A stretch of DNA of 64,000 bases from assembly GCA_965247585.1 (NCBI GenBank), contig CBDFHC010000004.1, positions 806,001 through 870,000 of the forward strand, read 5' to 3'. The stretch comes from CBDFHC01 sp965247585 (GTDB lineage: Bacteria > Chloroflexota > Dehalococcoidia > Lucifugimonadales > GCA-2712585). The position numbers and the translations under genes were made by a program. Positions 1-8,296 of the stretch are shown piece after piece. The notes under the pieces were generated by a model, which had not been told where the DNA came from, made no database searches, and worked only from the letters and a program-made list of their open reading frames with translations. Position 1 is the stretch's first letter; every line of letters starts with the position of its first letter.

Positions 1-220
1 AATAGGAGCAACGGACAAATCACAGTGGTTGAGATAACGGGAAAAGCCGGAAGCTTGGGTTCGGGTGTCGCCAGCTCCCTGACAGGGACTGAATGCGGCA
101 AGGTCAGCGGTCTTCAACACCGCTCGCAGCCCCGCCTCCATCGCCGGTGTTTCTTAACCGCCGTGCCAGCGGGTCCGCTCTCAGACCTCTAAGCACCACA
201 AACTTGGCAGGAGGATTAAC
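1..220. other. Leading non-coding stretch
   Basis: No coding region is supported here. It holds a short hairpin (positions 106-124: six-base arms around a 7-base loop) and a TCCCTG/CAGGGA inverted repeat around 76-88. A purine-rich AGGAGG ribosome binding site for the next gene lies at about 209-215. The upstream gene, if any, is outside the window. Confidence 0.4.
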
Positions 221-409
221 ATGGTTAGGATCAACGGGGAAATGTTATACACGGCCACCGAGGTAGCTGGCATGCTGCGGGTCCACCCGGACACCATCCG
301 GAACTGGAGCAACCGTGGTCTGCTCAGCCCACAACGGCTGGGCCGGCGGGGCGACCGTCACTACAGCCTTACCGGACTCCAGTCGTTCATCCAGCAGGCG
401 TCAGCCTAA
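221..409 (+). CDS. Small MerR/excisionase-type HTH protein
   Basis: A 62-residue protein with a single winged-helix DNA-binding domain of the MerR/excisionase kind. The helix-turn-helix reads TATEVAGMLRVHPDTIRNWS (residues 11-30) and is followed by the short wing GLLSPQRLGRRGDRHYS. There is no effector domain, so it resembles the stand-alone HTH_17 proteins that act as excisionases or small regulators. The ATG has a good AGGAGG six bases upstream. A strong GC hairpin just after the stop suggests a monocistronic unit. Whether it is a host regulator or a relic of a mobile element cannot be decided from the sequence. Confidence 0.75.
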   Translation: MVRINGEMLYTATEVAGMLRVHPDTIRNWSNRGLLSPQRLGRRGDRHYSLTGLQSFIQQASA

Positions 410-424
410 GCTTGAATGAATAAT

Positions 425-452
425 GGCCCGGCCCGCCGAGGCGGGCCGGGCC
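425..452. terminator. Strong GC hairpin after the HTH gene
   Basis: Perfect 13-base inverted repeat, GGCCCGGCCCGCC at 425-437 and its complement at 440-452, with almost no loop. It lies just after the HTH stop codon and probably ends that transcript. There is no T-run, so it is not a classical intrinsic terminator. Confidence 0.5.
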
Positions 453-793
453 GGGCCGGGTCATATAGTATCCGTCCTTCCGGCGTCGGTTCGCGCCGAC
501 GGACCGGAAGCCAGTAAATAAAGGAACCCTGGCAACTATATAAACGTATTATCCCTACCATCTTTCCTCCTGGCATTAGGGGCGTGATTCCCGCACGCCT
601 CTTTTTGCTTTGCTTTTTTAGCTTCGTCACCGCTCACAATCTTCCCATGTGGCTTTCTGGACTGGCTCCTTGACAGCCGTTTCGCATGAAAGGACAATCC
701 GGCCAGAGTAACACCGCCGCGGCGCCGGACCTCCCCACAACCCGCCCTATGCGGACCGGACCCCGGCAATAATCGTACAGAGGTGACCCCCAC
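453..793. other. Intergenic region before the amidohydrolase gene
   Basis: About 340 bases without a convincing gene. Frames open on the minus strand have no ribosome binding site or recognisable domain. It presumably carries the promoter and leader of the amidohydrolase gene. GAGGTGACCCCC just before 794 serves as a weak ribosome binding site. Confidence 0.4.
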
Positions 794-1909
794 ATGGACT
801 CCTACAAGATGATCTCCTCGGATTCGCACGTGGTTGAACCGCCGGACCTCTGGCAGGACCGGATTGATCCGAGGTTCAAGGAACGCGGTCCGCGGGTGGT
901 CCGGGAGGGCGATGGTGACTACTGGTACGTGGACGGTCTTCGCATCTTCTCCTTCCACACCGGAACAGAAGCGGGCCGGAGATTTGAGGAGCCAGACAAG
1001 CTCACCGCCGTAGGTCTATGGGACGACGTTATTGAAGGCAGCTACGTTCCCTCGGCGTTCATCAAGGACAACGAGCAGGATGGTATAGATGCCTCAATCA
1101 TCTATCCAACGGCGGGACTCGGCCTGTTCACCATGCCGGACAGCGGCCTGTTATCGGCCATGTGCCGGGCCTACAACGACTGGCTAATCGACTTCTGTAG
1201 CGCCTTCCCGCGGCAGCTATTGGGCCAGGCGATGATAAACGTGGACGATGTTCCAGACGCGGTGGCGGAGCTGCGCCGCTGCCGGCAACAGGGCCTGGTG
1301 GGCGCCATGCTTTCCGTCTACCCCGGAGAAGACCAGGCCTACGACTCGCCGGTTTACGAACCTTTCTGGGCAGCTGCCCAAGAGCTGGACATGCCCATCA
1401 GCTTCCACATTGGCACTAACCGGGGCGTCGAAGGCCAGCCCCTGCCTTTTATCCAGGTCAAGCTGTCTAAAGACATAGCCGCCGACTACTGGGTACGGGT
1501 CTCGCTGGCGAACATGATATTCGCCGGCGTTTTCGAGCGGTACCCACACTTGAAGGTCATCAGCGTCGAGCACGACCTATGCTGGGCGCCCATGCTTCTG
1601 GGGCGCATGGACTACACCTACACCCAGCGCCACCGCGGCGTGGCGCTTTCCCGTTTCAAGGACGGTATGATGCCCAGTGATTTCTTCCACCGAAACGTTT
1701 TTCTCAGCTTTCAGGAAGACCCCGTCGGCATCAGAGAGCGGGACCTGATCGGCGTGGACAACCTCATGTGGGGCTCCGACTACCCCCACCAGGAATCGAC
1801 GTTTCCCTACTCCAGGCAAGTGGTGGACCGCGTCTTGGAAGGCGTCCCTGCGGACGAGCGCCGTAAGATCCTTCGAGACACCACGGCGCGTCTTTACAAC
1901 CTGGACTAG
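794..1909 (+). CDS. Amidohydrolase-family metal-dependent hydrolase
   Basis: A 371-residue member of the amidohydrolase_2 superfamily (TIM barrel; the group includes ACMS decarboxylase-like enzymes and other metal-dependent hydrolases). The N-terminal ISSDSHVVEP carries the D-x-H metal motif (D10, H12). A further metal histidine sits in SFHIG (H205), a histidine in VEHDLCW around residue 257, and the C-terminal GSDYPH supplies the catalytic aspartate at about 329. The substrate cannot be inferred; such enzymes are abundant and varied in marine Chloroflexota. The stop codon abuts the inverted repeat of an IS630 element and faces a convergent NHL-repeat gene on the far side of it. Confidence 0.85.
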   Translation: MDSYKMISSDSHVVEPPDLWQDRIDPRFKERGPRVVREGDGDYWYVDGLRIFSFHTGTEAGRRFEEPDKLTAVGLWDDVIEGSYVPSAFIKDNEQDGIDASIIYPTAGLGLFTMPDSGLLSAMCRAYNDWLIDFCSAFPRQLLGQAMINVDDVPDAVAELRRCRQQGLVGAMLSVYPGEDQAYDSPVYEPFWAAAQELDMPISFHIGTNRGVEGQPLPFIQVKLSKDIAADYWVRVSLANMIFAGVFERYPHLKVISVEHDLCWAPMLLGRMDYTYTQRHRGVALSRFKDGMMPSDFFHRNVFLSFQEDPVGIRERDLIGVDNLMWGSDYPHQESTFPYSRQVVDRVLEGVPADERRKILRDTTARLYNLD

Positions 1910-1911
1910 TA

Positions 1912-3124
1912 CTCAGTCAACTCGGTTTTGGTAATTGTTTAAGAAAACGTCTAAGGTTGCTACCCTTTTTTAGGGGTGTTGACGTAGGAGGGTGGCAGCC
2001 ATGGGACGAGAACGGTATGTGGTCCGGTTGGAAAGGGAAGAACGAGACCAGTTGGAACGACTGATTCGCGGGGGAAAGAGCCCAGCGCGAAAGGTTGCCC
2101 GGGCCCGTATTCTGCTAAAGGCAGATACGGGCTGGGGGGTGATCGCATCGTGGAGGCGCTGGACACGTCTGCGGGTACGGTGTGCCGTACCAAGCGGCGG
2201 TACCTGGAGGGAGGACTGAAGCGGGCCTTGGAGGAAGATCCTCGGCCAGGACATCCGACCAAACTGGATGAGCGGGGGGAAGCGCACCTGATTGCCCTGG
2301 CGTGCAGCGAGGCCCCTCCAGGCCATGACCACTGGACCCTGCGGCTCCTGGCAAACAAGGTGGTGGAGTTGGGGCTGGCGCCCTCCATGTCCCACGAGGG
2401 AATTCGCAAGCGGTTGAAAAAAACAGTCTCAAGCCATGGCAGAAGAAGGAGTGGTGTATTCCCCAGGTGAGCGCCGAGTTTGTGGCGTGTATGGAGGATG
2501 TGCTGGACCTTTACGCGGAACCCTATGACCCAGAGCGCCCGGTGGTCTGTTTCGACGAGACCTCCAAGCAGTTGCTGGCGGAAAAGAGGTCTCCGATCCC
2601 GCCCAAGCCGGCACGACGGGAGCGATACGATTACGAGTACCAGCGCAATGGCACCCGAAACCTGTTCATGCTGTGCGAGCCCCTGGCGGGCTGGAGGCAT
2701 GTGGCAGTGACCGAACGTCGCACCATGGTGGACTTCGCTCAGCAGATGCGGTGGCTGGCCGATGAAGCTTACCCAGCGTCCGAGAAGATCCGGGTGGTGC
2801 TGGACAACCTCAACACCCACAAACCAGCTTCCCTCTACGAAACCTTCGAGCCCAAGGAGGCTAGGCGAATACGCAAACGCTTGGAGTTTCACTACACTCC
2901 CAAGCACGGTAGTTGGCTCAACATGGCAGAGATCGAGTTCAGTGTCTTGGCCAGGCGAGTCCTGCGCCGGCGTATTGCCGATGAAGAGACTTTGAGTGGC
3001 GAGATCGCGGCCCTGGAGGCAGAACGAAACCAAGCCGGAGCAACCATTGACTGGAGATTCTCCACTGTGGACGCCCGAGTCAAGCTTCACCATCTCTATC
3101 CTGCCAACAATTAGGTTGACTGAG
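1912..3124 (+). mobile_element. IS630-family insertion sequence
   Basis: A roughly 1.2 kb element bounded by inverted repeats. CTCAGTCAAC at the left (1912-1921) is mirrored by GTTGACTGAG at the right (3115-3124). Each end is flanked by TA (1910-1911 and 3125-3126), matching the TA target duplication of IS630/Tc1-type elements. Removing the element restores CTAGTACTAG, a 10-base palindrome in which the stop codons of the two convergent flanking genes almost touch. It encodes one transposase spread over three frames. Confidence 0.85.
2001..3114 (+). pseudogene. IS630 transposase with two -1 frame breaks
   Basis: The transposase is complete in content but needs two frame changes. An N-terminal HTH part (from ATG 2001, with AGGAGGG upstream) runs to a G6 tract near 2134-2139. 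A second part (from about 2140) runs to an A7 tract near 2416-2422. The catalytic part continues to 3114. The DDE triad is present in the last part: VCFDETSKQL, VLDNLNTH and WLNMAEIEFS. Both shifts are -1 and both fall on homopolymers, so they could be programmed slippage sites (known in some IS630 elements), decay, or sequencing errors. All three explanations remain open. Confidence 0.8.
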
Positions 3125-3126
3125 TA

Positions 3127-4011
3127 CTAGCGCTGCCTCACCAGCTTGTTGATCTGGTACTTCGGTGATTGGGTCATGAAGATGTCCCCGTGGCTGTCAA
3201 TCCAGAACTGGTGGCTGGTGGGAATATCCCACCTCGCCAGGACATTCCCCTGCTTATCTCGAACGCTGATCCAGTCCGCCACCGGGGAGACATCCCTTTC
3301 GTAGATGAACACGGTTTCGTCGTCAACCATGAAGATGTCCGTGGGCAGGTGCACACCCGGCCATTGTCCGGCGAACTCCCCGCTGGGCGAGAATATCTGT
3401 ATCCGATAGTTGCCCCGGTCGCACACGTAGATGAACCCCTTTCGGTCCACCCAAAGGCTGTGGGGCACCTGAATCTCTCCCGGTTCCGTCTTCCCCGGGG
3501 TACCCCACGAGGAGATCAGCTCTCCTTCCGCGGAGAAGCGGTGTACCCGGGCGTTGCGGTAGCCGTCGGAGACGTACAGGTCCCCGGAGGGCGATGGCGA
3601 AAGCCGGGTCGGCCGGTTGAACGGCGCCCCGGCCCGCAGCACCTCACCCTCGTCCACGTCACAGCCGGTATCGGAGGGCCGCCCACTGTTCCCCATCTCC
3701 AGAATGTTGGCGCCGTCCAGCGTCTTCTTGGACACAACGTGAGCGCCCCTGTCGGCCAAATATAGGATGTCGTCGTGGCCTACGAATATCGTGTGAGGCT
3801 CATCAATTACGCCCTTGCCCCAGGAGGTGAGGTAGTTCCCGTCCCCGTCGAAGACCAACATTGCGGGCTCCTTCAACTGCTGGCAAACGTATATGTGGCC
3901 CTGGGAGTCCACTGCCACCCCGGTCGTGCGGCCAAAGGTCATACCCTCAGGCAACTTGCACCAGTCCTCCATCATTTCGTACTTGTAATCGCCGGATCCA
4001 ACCATGGTCAT
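3127..4011 (-). CDS. NHL-repeat beta-propeller protein
   Basis: A 294-residue protein made of NHL-type repeats, a six-bladed beta-propeller fold as in peptidyl-alpha-hydroxyglycine alpha-amidating lyases. Blade signatures include GVAVDSQGHIYVCQQ, TRLSPSPSGDLYVSDGYRNARVHRF and PHSLWVDRKGFIYVCDRGNYRIQIF (cited by key residues). No signal peptide or membrane segment is seen, so it looks cytoplasmic unless the start is further upstream. Function is unknown; members often bind ligands or act as lyases on small molecules. It converges on the amidohydrolase gene, with the IS630 element lying exactly between the two stops. Confidence 0.8.
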   Translation of the reverse strand: MTMVGSGDYKYEMMEDWCKLPEGMTFGRTTGVAVDSQGHIYVCQQLKEPAMLVFDGDGNYLTSWGKGVIDEPHTIFVGHDDILYLADRGAHVVSKKTLDGANILEMGNSGRPSDTGCDVDEGEVLRAGAPFNRPTRLSPSPSGDLYVSDGYRNARVHRFSAEGELISSWGTPGKTEPGEIQVPHSLWVDRKGFIYVCDRGNYRIQIFSPSGEFAGQWPGVHLPTDIFMVDDETVFIYERDVSPVADWISVRDKQGNVLARWDIPTSHQFWIDSHGDIFMTQSPKYQINKLVRQR

Positions 4012-4475
4012 GGGCCTTCACCTTCCTCATTGGCGCCTACAATCACCTGGACCGCACCGCGGTTTTTGGGGAAGCTCCACGTTGACAAAACCAGCATTGA
4101 GGGCGCTCCTTGATGTTCAACGAATTAGATGCTACCATGACATATGCTTCGGAAATGATGTTTTCACATTCATCGGTGTATTTCCGAGAGACGATAGCCC
4201 CAAGGAACTGCGGCCGGCTGACATTTGCGGCCGGACCTTCGCGAATCGGCGCCGAAGCGCTTACAGGCGTTGCCTCGGCGGCCGTTGACATGTCCAATTA
4301 AGGAGGGGGTAGGGAGGCGCGGCGATCTTATGCCCTGCCATGGCAGCAAGCCTCGTCTTGTTGGACCCATCGGCGGCCGATGATACGGGGACCCAGCGCA
4401 GACGCCTATACTTTTTGGCCTTCCGCGGCTTCCAGGATGGGCTATCGATATGAATAGAATCTACCAGGAGAAGCT
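4012..4475. other. Intergenic region, no supported gene
   Basis: About 460 bases between divergent genes. Frames of 60-80 codons are open on both strands but lack domain similarity and plausible ribosome binding sites. It presumably carries the promoters of the NHL gene (leftward) and the RRM gene (rightward). Confidence 0.4.
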
Positions 4476-4823
4476 TTGAGATTATACGTAGGTAACCTCC
4501 AGCCCGAAATTACCGAAGAGGAGTTGCGGGAGTTGTTCAGCGCCCACGGCCGAGTAAGTTCGGTGGCAATAATACGCGATCGGGGAACGCGCCACTCCAA
4601 AGGATTTGCCTTTGTTGAGATGCCTTCTGGTGCGGAAGCCAAAGCTGCAATAAAGTCACTGGATCAGAAGGTGTTTCACCAGCCAAAACGAACTCTGACC
4701 GTCCATGAAGCTCGCCCCAGGAAAGAGGGCGGCCCCGGTGAAAGAGACCCCGGCACAAGGCAACCGAGAAACCAGGCCACTCGGTCCGCATACAGTTGGA
4801 AGCCCTCATGGCTGAACGTTTAG
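4476..4823 (+). CDS. RRM-domain RNA-binding protein
   Basis: A 115-residue protein with one RNA recognition motif at residues 1-78. RNP2 is LYVGNL (residues 3-8) and RNP1 is KGFAFVEM (about 43-50), followed by a basic, disordered tail rich in R, K, P and G. The start is TTG at 4476, preceded by an AGGAG at 4467-4471. Such short RRM proteins occur in cyanobacteria and some other bacteria and are often cold-induced RNA chaperones. The adjacent downstream DEAD-box helicase strengthens an RNA-remodelling role. Confidence 0.85.
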   Translation: MRLYVGNLQPEITEEELRELFSAHGRVSSVAIIRDRGTRHSKGFAFVEMPSGAEAKAAIKSLDQKVFHQPKRTLTVHEARPRKEGGPGERDPGTRQPRNQATRSAYSWKPSWLNV

Positions 4824-4895
4824 CCATTTGCCCCCTCTGTTCAACGCGGCGGCACGTGGCGAATTCGAGCTTAGGGCCCGCGCATACAGCATTAT

Positions 4896-6251
4896 TTGGC
4901 CTCGGATGTTAAGGTAACTAAGGTAGCCCAGGCACCGGACACAGGAAAGGAAAAGACCATCTCAGCTAACGCACCCTCCTCCCAACCTCAAGCTCCCCAG
5001 AGCGATTCAACTCGAAGACGATGGCGGCACCAGCGAAACCGCCGCCCCACAGAAAGCAATCAGACCCCTGGTTCCAGTAGCAACCTCCAAGCACCACAGC
5101 CAGCGCAAGCAGCACCTGAAGCCCTCTTCGGCGATTACTGGTTCGGAGCCCTCAAAGTCAGCCAGGCCCTTGGCCGTGCCCTCCAGAAGGTCGGCTATGA
5201 AAAGCCCACACCCATCCAGGAGAGGTGCATCCCGCCTATGTTGGCGGGTGAAGACGTGGTTGGTCAGGCCCTGACGGGTACGGGGAAAACCGCCGCCTTT
5301 GGGATTCCCATGATCGAGCGGTTGGACCCCAGCGATTCGGCGGTACAGGGGCTGGTACTGGTCCCTACCCGCGAGCTGGCGATGCAGGTTCACCAAGAGT
5401 TGGAGCGCCTGGCCCAGTTCCGAGGAGTAGCCGTGGTGGCCTGCTACGGTGGGCAGGCTCTCTCAAAACAGTTCGCGGCGCTACAGCGCGGCGCCCAGAT
5501 CGTAGTGGGGACCCCCGGCCGGCTCCTGGACCACCTGGGCAGAGGGACATTACGGCTGGACCAGCTTCGCACCCTGGTGTTGGATGAAGCCGACGAAATG
5601 CTGGACATCGGCTTCCTGCCGGACATCATGCGGATCCTGTCCCGCACACCTTCCAGCCGGCATACCTCCCTTTTCTCCGCCACAATCCCCTCCGCAATTC
5701 GCAACATAGCACACCGGCACATGCGCTCGCCGCTGTGGGTGCGCATCGGTGGCGAAATCGAGACGGCCCCCAACGTTCGACAGCGCTACTATGAAGTGCT
5801 GGAACGGGACCGGGTTCGCGCCCTTATTGAGCTGCTGAAAACCCAGATGAACGGCGGAAAGACGCTGCTGTTCCGGCGGACGCAGATAGGGGTGGAGCGG
5901 CTCGTCTCGGCGCTGCGCCGCCAAAACATCTCCGTGGCCGGAATTCATGGAGGAATGACCCAGGCCCAACGGAACGCGGGTATGCGGGCGTTTAAAGCGG
6001 GAGATCTCAAGCTGCTGATAGCCACCAACGTGGCCGCCCGGGGGTTGGATATTCCCTGGGTTACCCACGTGGTCAACTATGATATGCCTCAAAACCTGGA
6101 GGAGTACGTCCACCGGATTGGAAGGACCGCGCGCATGGGTCGGGACGGCACCGCCATCACCTTCGTTAGCGAGTGGGACTTCCCGATGCTGGACACGCTG
6201 AAGGCGTCCCTGGAGGGCGAGCTCAGCCCGGACACCTTGTCTCTCTATTAG
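4896..6251 (+). CDS. DEAD-box ATP-dependent RNA helicase
   Basis: A 451-residue SF2 RNA helicase. After a disordered, Q/P-rich N-terminus (residues 1-75) come the Q motif (KPTPIQ, 103-108), Walker A GTGKT (128-132), PTRELA, TPGRL, DEAD (230-233) and SAT (261-263). The second RecA domain holds ARGLDI and HRIGRTARMGR. It lacks the long C-terminal extension of DeaD/CsdA and ends soon after the core, so it is closest to RhlE-type enzymes. The start used is TTG at 4896; a later in-frame start would only trim the disordered region. It likely acts with the upstream RRM protein on structured RNA. Confidence 0.9.
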   Translation: MASDVKVTKVAQAPDTGKEKTISANAPSSQPQAPQSDSTRRRWRHQRNRRPTESNQTPGSSSNLQAPQPAQAAPEALFGDYWFGALKVSQALGRALQKVGYEKPTPIQERCIPPMLAGEDVVGQALTGTGKTAAFGIPMIERLDPSDSAVQGLVLVPTRELAMQVHQELERLAQFRGVAVVACYGGQALSKQFAALQRGAQIVVGTPGRLLDHLGRGTLRLDQLRTLVLDEADEMLDIGFLPDIMRILSRTPSSRHTSLFSATIPSAIRNIAHRHMRSPLWVRIGGEIETAPNVRQRYYEVLERDRVRALIELLKTQMNGGKTLLFRRTQIGVERLVSALRRQNISVAGIHGGMTQAQRNAGMRAFKAGDLKLLIATNVAARGLDIPWVTHVVNYDMPQNLEEYVHRIGRTARMGRDGTAITFVSEWDFPMLDTLKASLEGELSPDTLSLY

Positions 6252-6484
6252 CCCGGCCAAACAGGCGTAGCACTCAGACCCCTCTCGAAGACTCCAAGTA
6301 TTACTTGGCGACTGGCTGGGACGTTTACTTGGCCTGGTGCCTTGGAAGCAACCCGGCTCAGACCACCGCCAAACCCCCGCCTTTAGCCACCAAATGGCGG
6401 AGGGGACAGAATTCGAACACATGCTATATTTGTAGCTGACTATGGGGAGATGTGACTCTGATACCCCACATTTTACCCATTAAA
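6252..6484. other. Intergenic junction with a tRNA-like sequence on the minus strand
   Basis: No gene is seen. Read on the minus strand, 6397-6490 resembles a decayed tRNA. It has a D-arm-like TTTAGTTTAATGGGTAAAA, a GTTCGAAT T-loop, and an end CCCCTCC-G-CCA in the correct spacing from the T-loop. However, no matching GGAGGGG 5' acceptor strand is found and the T-stem pairs poorly. It lies directly beside an integrase remnant and is a candidate relic attachment site. Confidence 0.35.
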
Positions 6485-6991
6485 CTAAACCGTCCTCGCC
6501 GCCCACCGCACCTCGCCGATGATCTCGGTGCCATACAGCAGAGGCGCAGGCGGCCAGTCACCCATGCTAGAATTGTAGAATGTTAGTTCTAATAGCGAGG
6601 TAAGCAATGGACCCATCCCTCGGGTCGATAGTTGCGATTCCAAAGCCTGCACATGGGACGGGGCTAGTTTGGCCAGCTGTATGTGTCCTATAGCTGGCTT
6701 AATGTGGCGGGTGATAATGCCTTCGTATCGCTCTTTGGTGCGCTGGCGTCGGTTTGGCGCGATAATCTCCTGTACCCACCGGTCCAACCAGTCCCGCAGT
6801 AGTATCTTCTCGGCTGGTAGACCCAACCCTTTATCCAGGATGGATAGAAGCTACCGCAGCCTGCGCTGAGCCTGGGCTTTGGTGCCCTGGACGGTGACAA
6901 ACTTGCGCTGGTGTTTGCCCAGGGCGTCACGCCCGGTGTCGATGGTGAGCTCCCAGGAGCCGGGACTGCGCTGTCGGAGAGAGCCTTTCAT
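6485..6991 (-). pseudogene. Tyrosine-integrase remnant fused to a repressor tail
   Basis: Reading leftwards from ATG at 6991, the first 48 codons give an AP2-like integrase DNA-binding domain (SPGSWELTIDTGRDALGKHQ). Codon 49 is then TAG where a glutamate would be expected. After the stop the SAM-like core-binding domain continues (LLRDWLDRWVQEIIAPNRRQ, and KPAIGHIQLAKLAPSHVQAL). It breaks off and is joined to a tail ending GTEIIGEVRW-A-TV that matches the C-terminus of the phage repressor at 10006-10839. The catalytic integrase domain is missing entirely, so this is a dead recombinase left by a deletion or recombination event. Confidence 0.85.
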
Positions 6992-7978
6992 TTAGCTTTC
7001 ACAGACGATCCCATCATCGTCGGCGTCTCTCATGTATTGATACGCCGGATGCCCCCGGCGCACAGGTGCGATCCCGTGCCTCTCAGCCTCGGCGCAGGTG
7101 ATCCTACCGTTGCCATTGTCGTCCCATAGCGCCAGCGCGTCCACGTCGGGACCGGGGGGTGGGATTGGCGTTGGGGTCACCGACTCCGTAGCGGAAACCA
7201 CAACCATCTCCACAGACGAGCAGCCAGTCAGCACGAGGCCTAGAGCATCCGCTTCGGCTTGATCGACGGTGAGCTCATACTTGAGCCGAACCTGTATCAC
7301 TCGATCTGCGAACCAGCATTTGTTCAAGTCGGGAAGCCATTCAGCGGCGTCTTTATCGCTCTTCTGGTGGCGGTTGACGCTCGGGTCAGCGAGCGTGAGG
7401 TTTAGCAGGTCAGCGGCGAACTCGCGCCGCATCGCATCGTTAGCGGCGCACAGGCCGCTATCGTGGGCCTCCGAACGTGCCACGATGTGCTCGATGTCGG
7501 TTTCACTAGTGTTGTCGAACCATCGCCCTGTATAGGGTCCGTAGATTCCGCCTATATCTGCGACGATGTGGGCCTCAACAGATTGAGAATAGGGATAATC
7601 ATCTGAATCGTATGGCGAGCAACGGTCTTCTGGGGCAAGAACAAGGACACGCCATGTTACTGTGGCCGCAGCCGTAGACTCAGGCGTGGCCGTTGGGGTC
7701 GGTGTGGCGGTTGGCTCTGTCGTGGCCGTAGGCGTTGGTGTATTCGTAACCTCGTTCACTGTGGGTGTCGGCGTTGGAGTGATCGGCCTAGTTGCGTTCG
7801 TCGGCTCAGGCATCACCGTAGCTGTTGATCTAGGCGTCGGCTCTACGGTCGGACTAGGTACAATTATAGGCGTGGCTTTAACAGGCGTTGCCTGCTTCGT
7901 TGTGCCCTCAGGCGCTTCCGACCCGCAGGCCACCGTCGCTAGCAGGACGAGTAGGCTGGCTGCTATGATGGTACGCAT
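6992..7978 (-). CDS. Lipoprotein with HNH (DUF1524-like) nuclease and excalibur domains
   Basis: A 328-residue predicted lipoprotein. The signal peptide and lipobox end LLVLLATVAC. Residues 25-105 are a Thr-Pro-rich linker. Residues 110-250 look like a GmrSD/DUF1524 HNH nuclease: DIEHIVARSEAHDSGLC supplies the catalytic His, followed by NLTLADPSVNRHQKSDKDAA. The C-terminus is an excalibur calcium-binding motif (DDNGNGRITCAEAERHG, DADDDGIVC). The protein should be tethered outside the membrane and act on extracellular nucleic acid. It is the first of a row of minus-strand lipoprotein genes that share the same leader type. Its stop overlaps the start of the integrase remnant. Confidence 0.8.
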   Translation of the reverse strand: MRTIIAASLLVLLATVACGSEAPEGTTKQATPVKATPIIVPSPTVEPTPRSTATVMPEPTNATRPITPTPTPTVNEVTNTPTPTATTEPTATPTPTATPESTAAATVTWRVLVLAPEDRCSPYDSDDYPYSQSVEAHIVADIGGIYGPYTGRWFDNTSETDIEHIVARSEAHDSGLCAANDAMRREFAADLLNLTLADPSVNRHQKSDKDAAEWLPDLNKCWFADRVIQVRLKYELTVDQAEADALGLVLTGCSSVEMVVVSATESVTPTPIPPPGPDVDALALWDDNGNGRITCAEAERHGIAPVRRGHPAYQYMRDADDDGIVCES

Positions 7979-8055
7979 TCTTACCCCCTAAATGTAGCTT
8001 CCGACCCGCTAGTCCAGCGAGTCAAGATGGTCTTGTCGGCGGAATTTGGGGGCGG

Positions 8056-8283
8056 TCATTTGGGTCTTGTCATGAACCAGACAATCGACGAGATGATGAA
8101 TCCCATGAACCAAACGATAATGATAAGGGTTATGCCAATCCCGGCACCGATGGCAGTGCCAACTTCACACGCAGTGTCTCCAGAGGGGCAATCTTCCACG
8201 CCTGCCAGTCCAGCTATGAGCCAAATGGCGCATAGTGTGGTCCATATCAACAACACCCAAGTCATCTTGCGCAGTCCAAACAT
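8056..8283 (-). CDS. Small two-span membrane protein
   Basis: A 75-residue protein with two hydrophobic helices (residues 8-26 and 44-70). Between them is a short loop holding a Cys pair (EDCPSGDTACEVG) that could form a disulfide outside the cell. A GAGGGAATAG ribosome binding site precedes the ATG. It lies 13 bases downstream of the OB-fold lipoprotein gene and is probably cotranscribed with it. Function is unknown. The size and position would fit an envelope-modifying prophage protein, but this is only a guess. Confidence 0.6.
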   Translation of the reverse strand: MFGLRKMTWVLLIWTTLCAIWLIAGLAGVEDCPSGDTACEVGTAIGAGIGITLIIIVWFMGFIISSIVWFMTRPK

Positions 8284-8296
8284 GTGGTCTATTCCC

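Noticed and set aside
106..124. Hairpin with a 7-base loop containing TCA, reminiscent of a selenocysteine tRNA anticodon arm
   Set aside because: No T-loop, D-arm or acceptor stem lies at the proper distance on either strand, so it is only a hairpin.
4043..4301. Overlapping frames on both strands between the NHL and RRM genes
   Set aside because: Neither has a ribosome binding site or domain, and each shadows the other; treated as intergenic.
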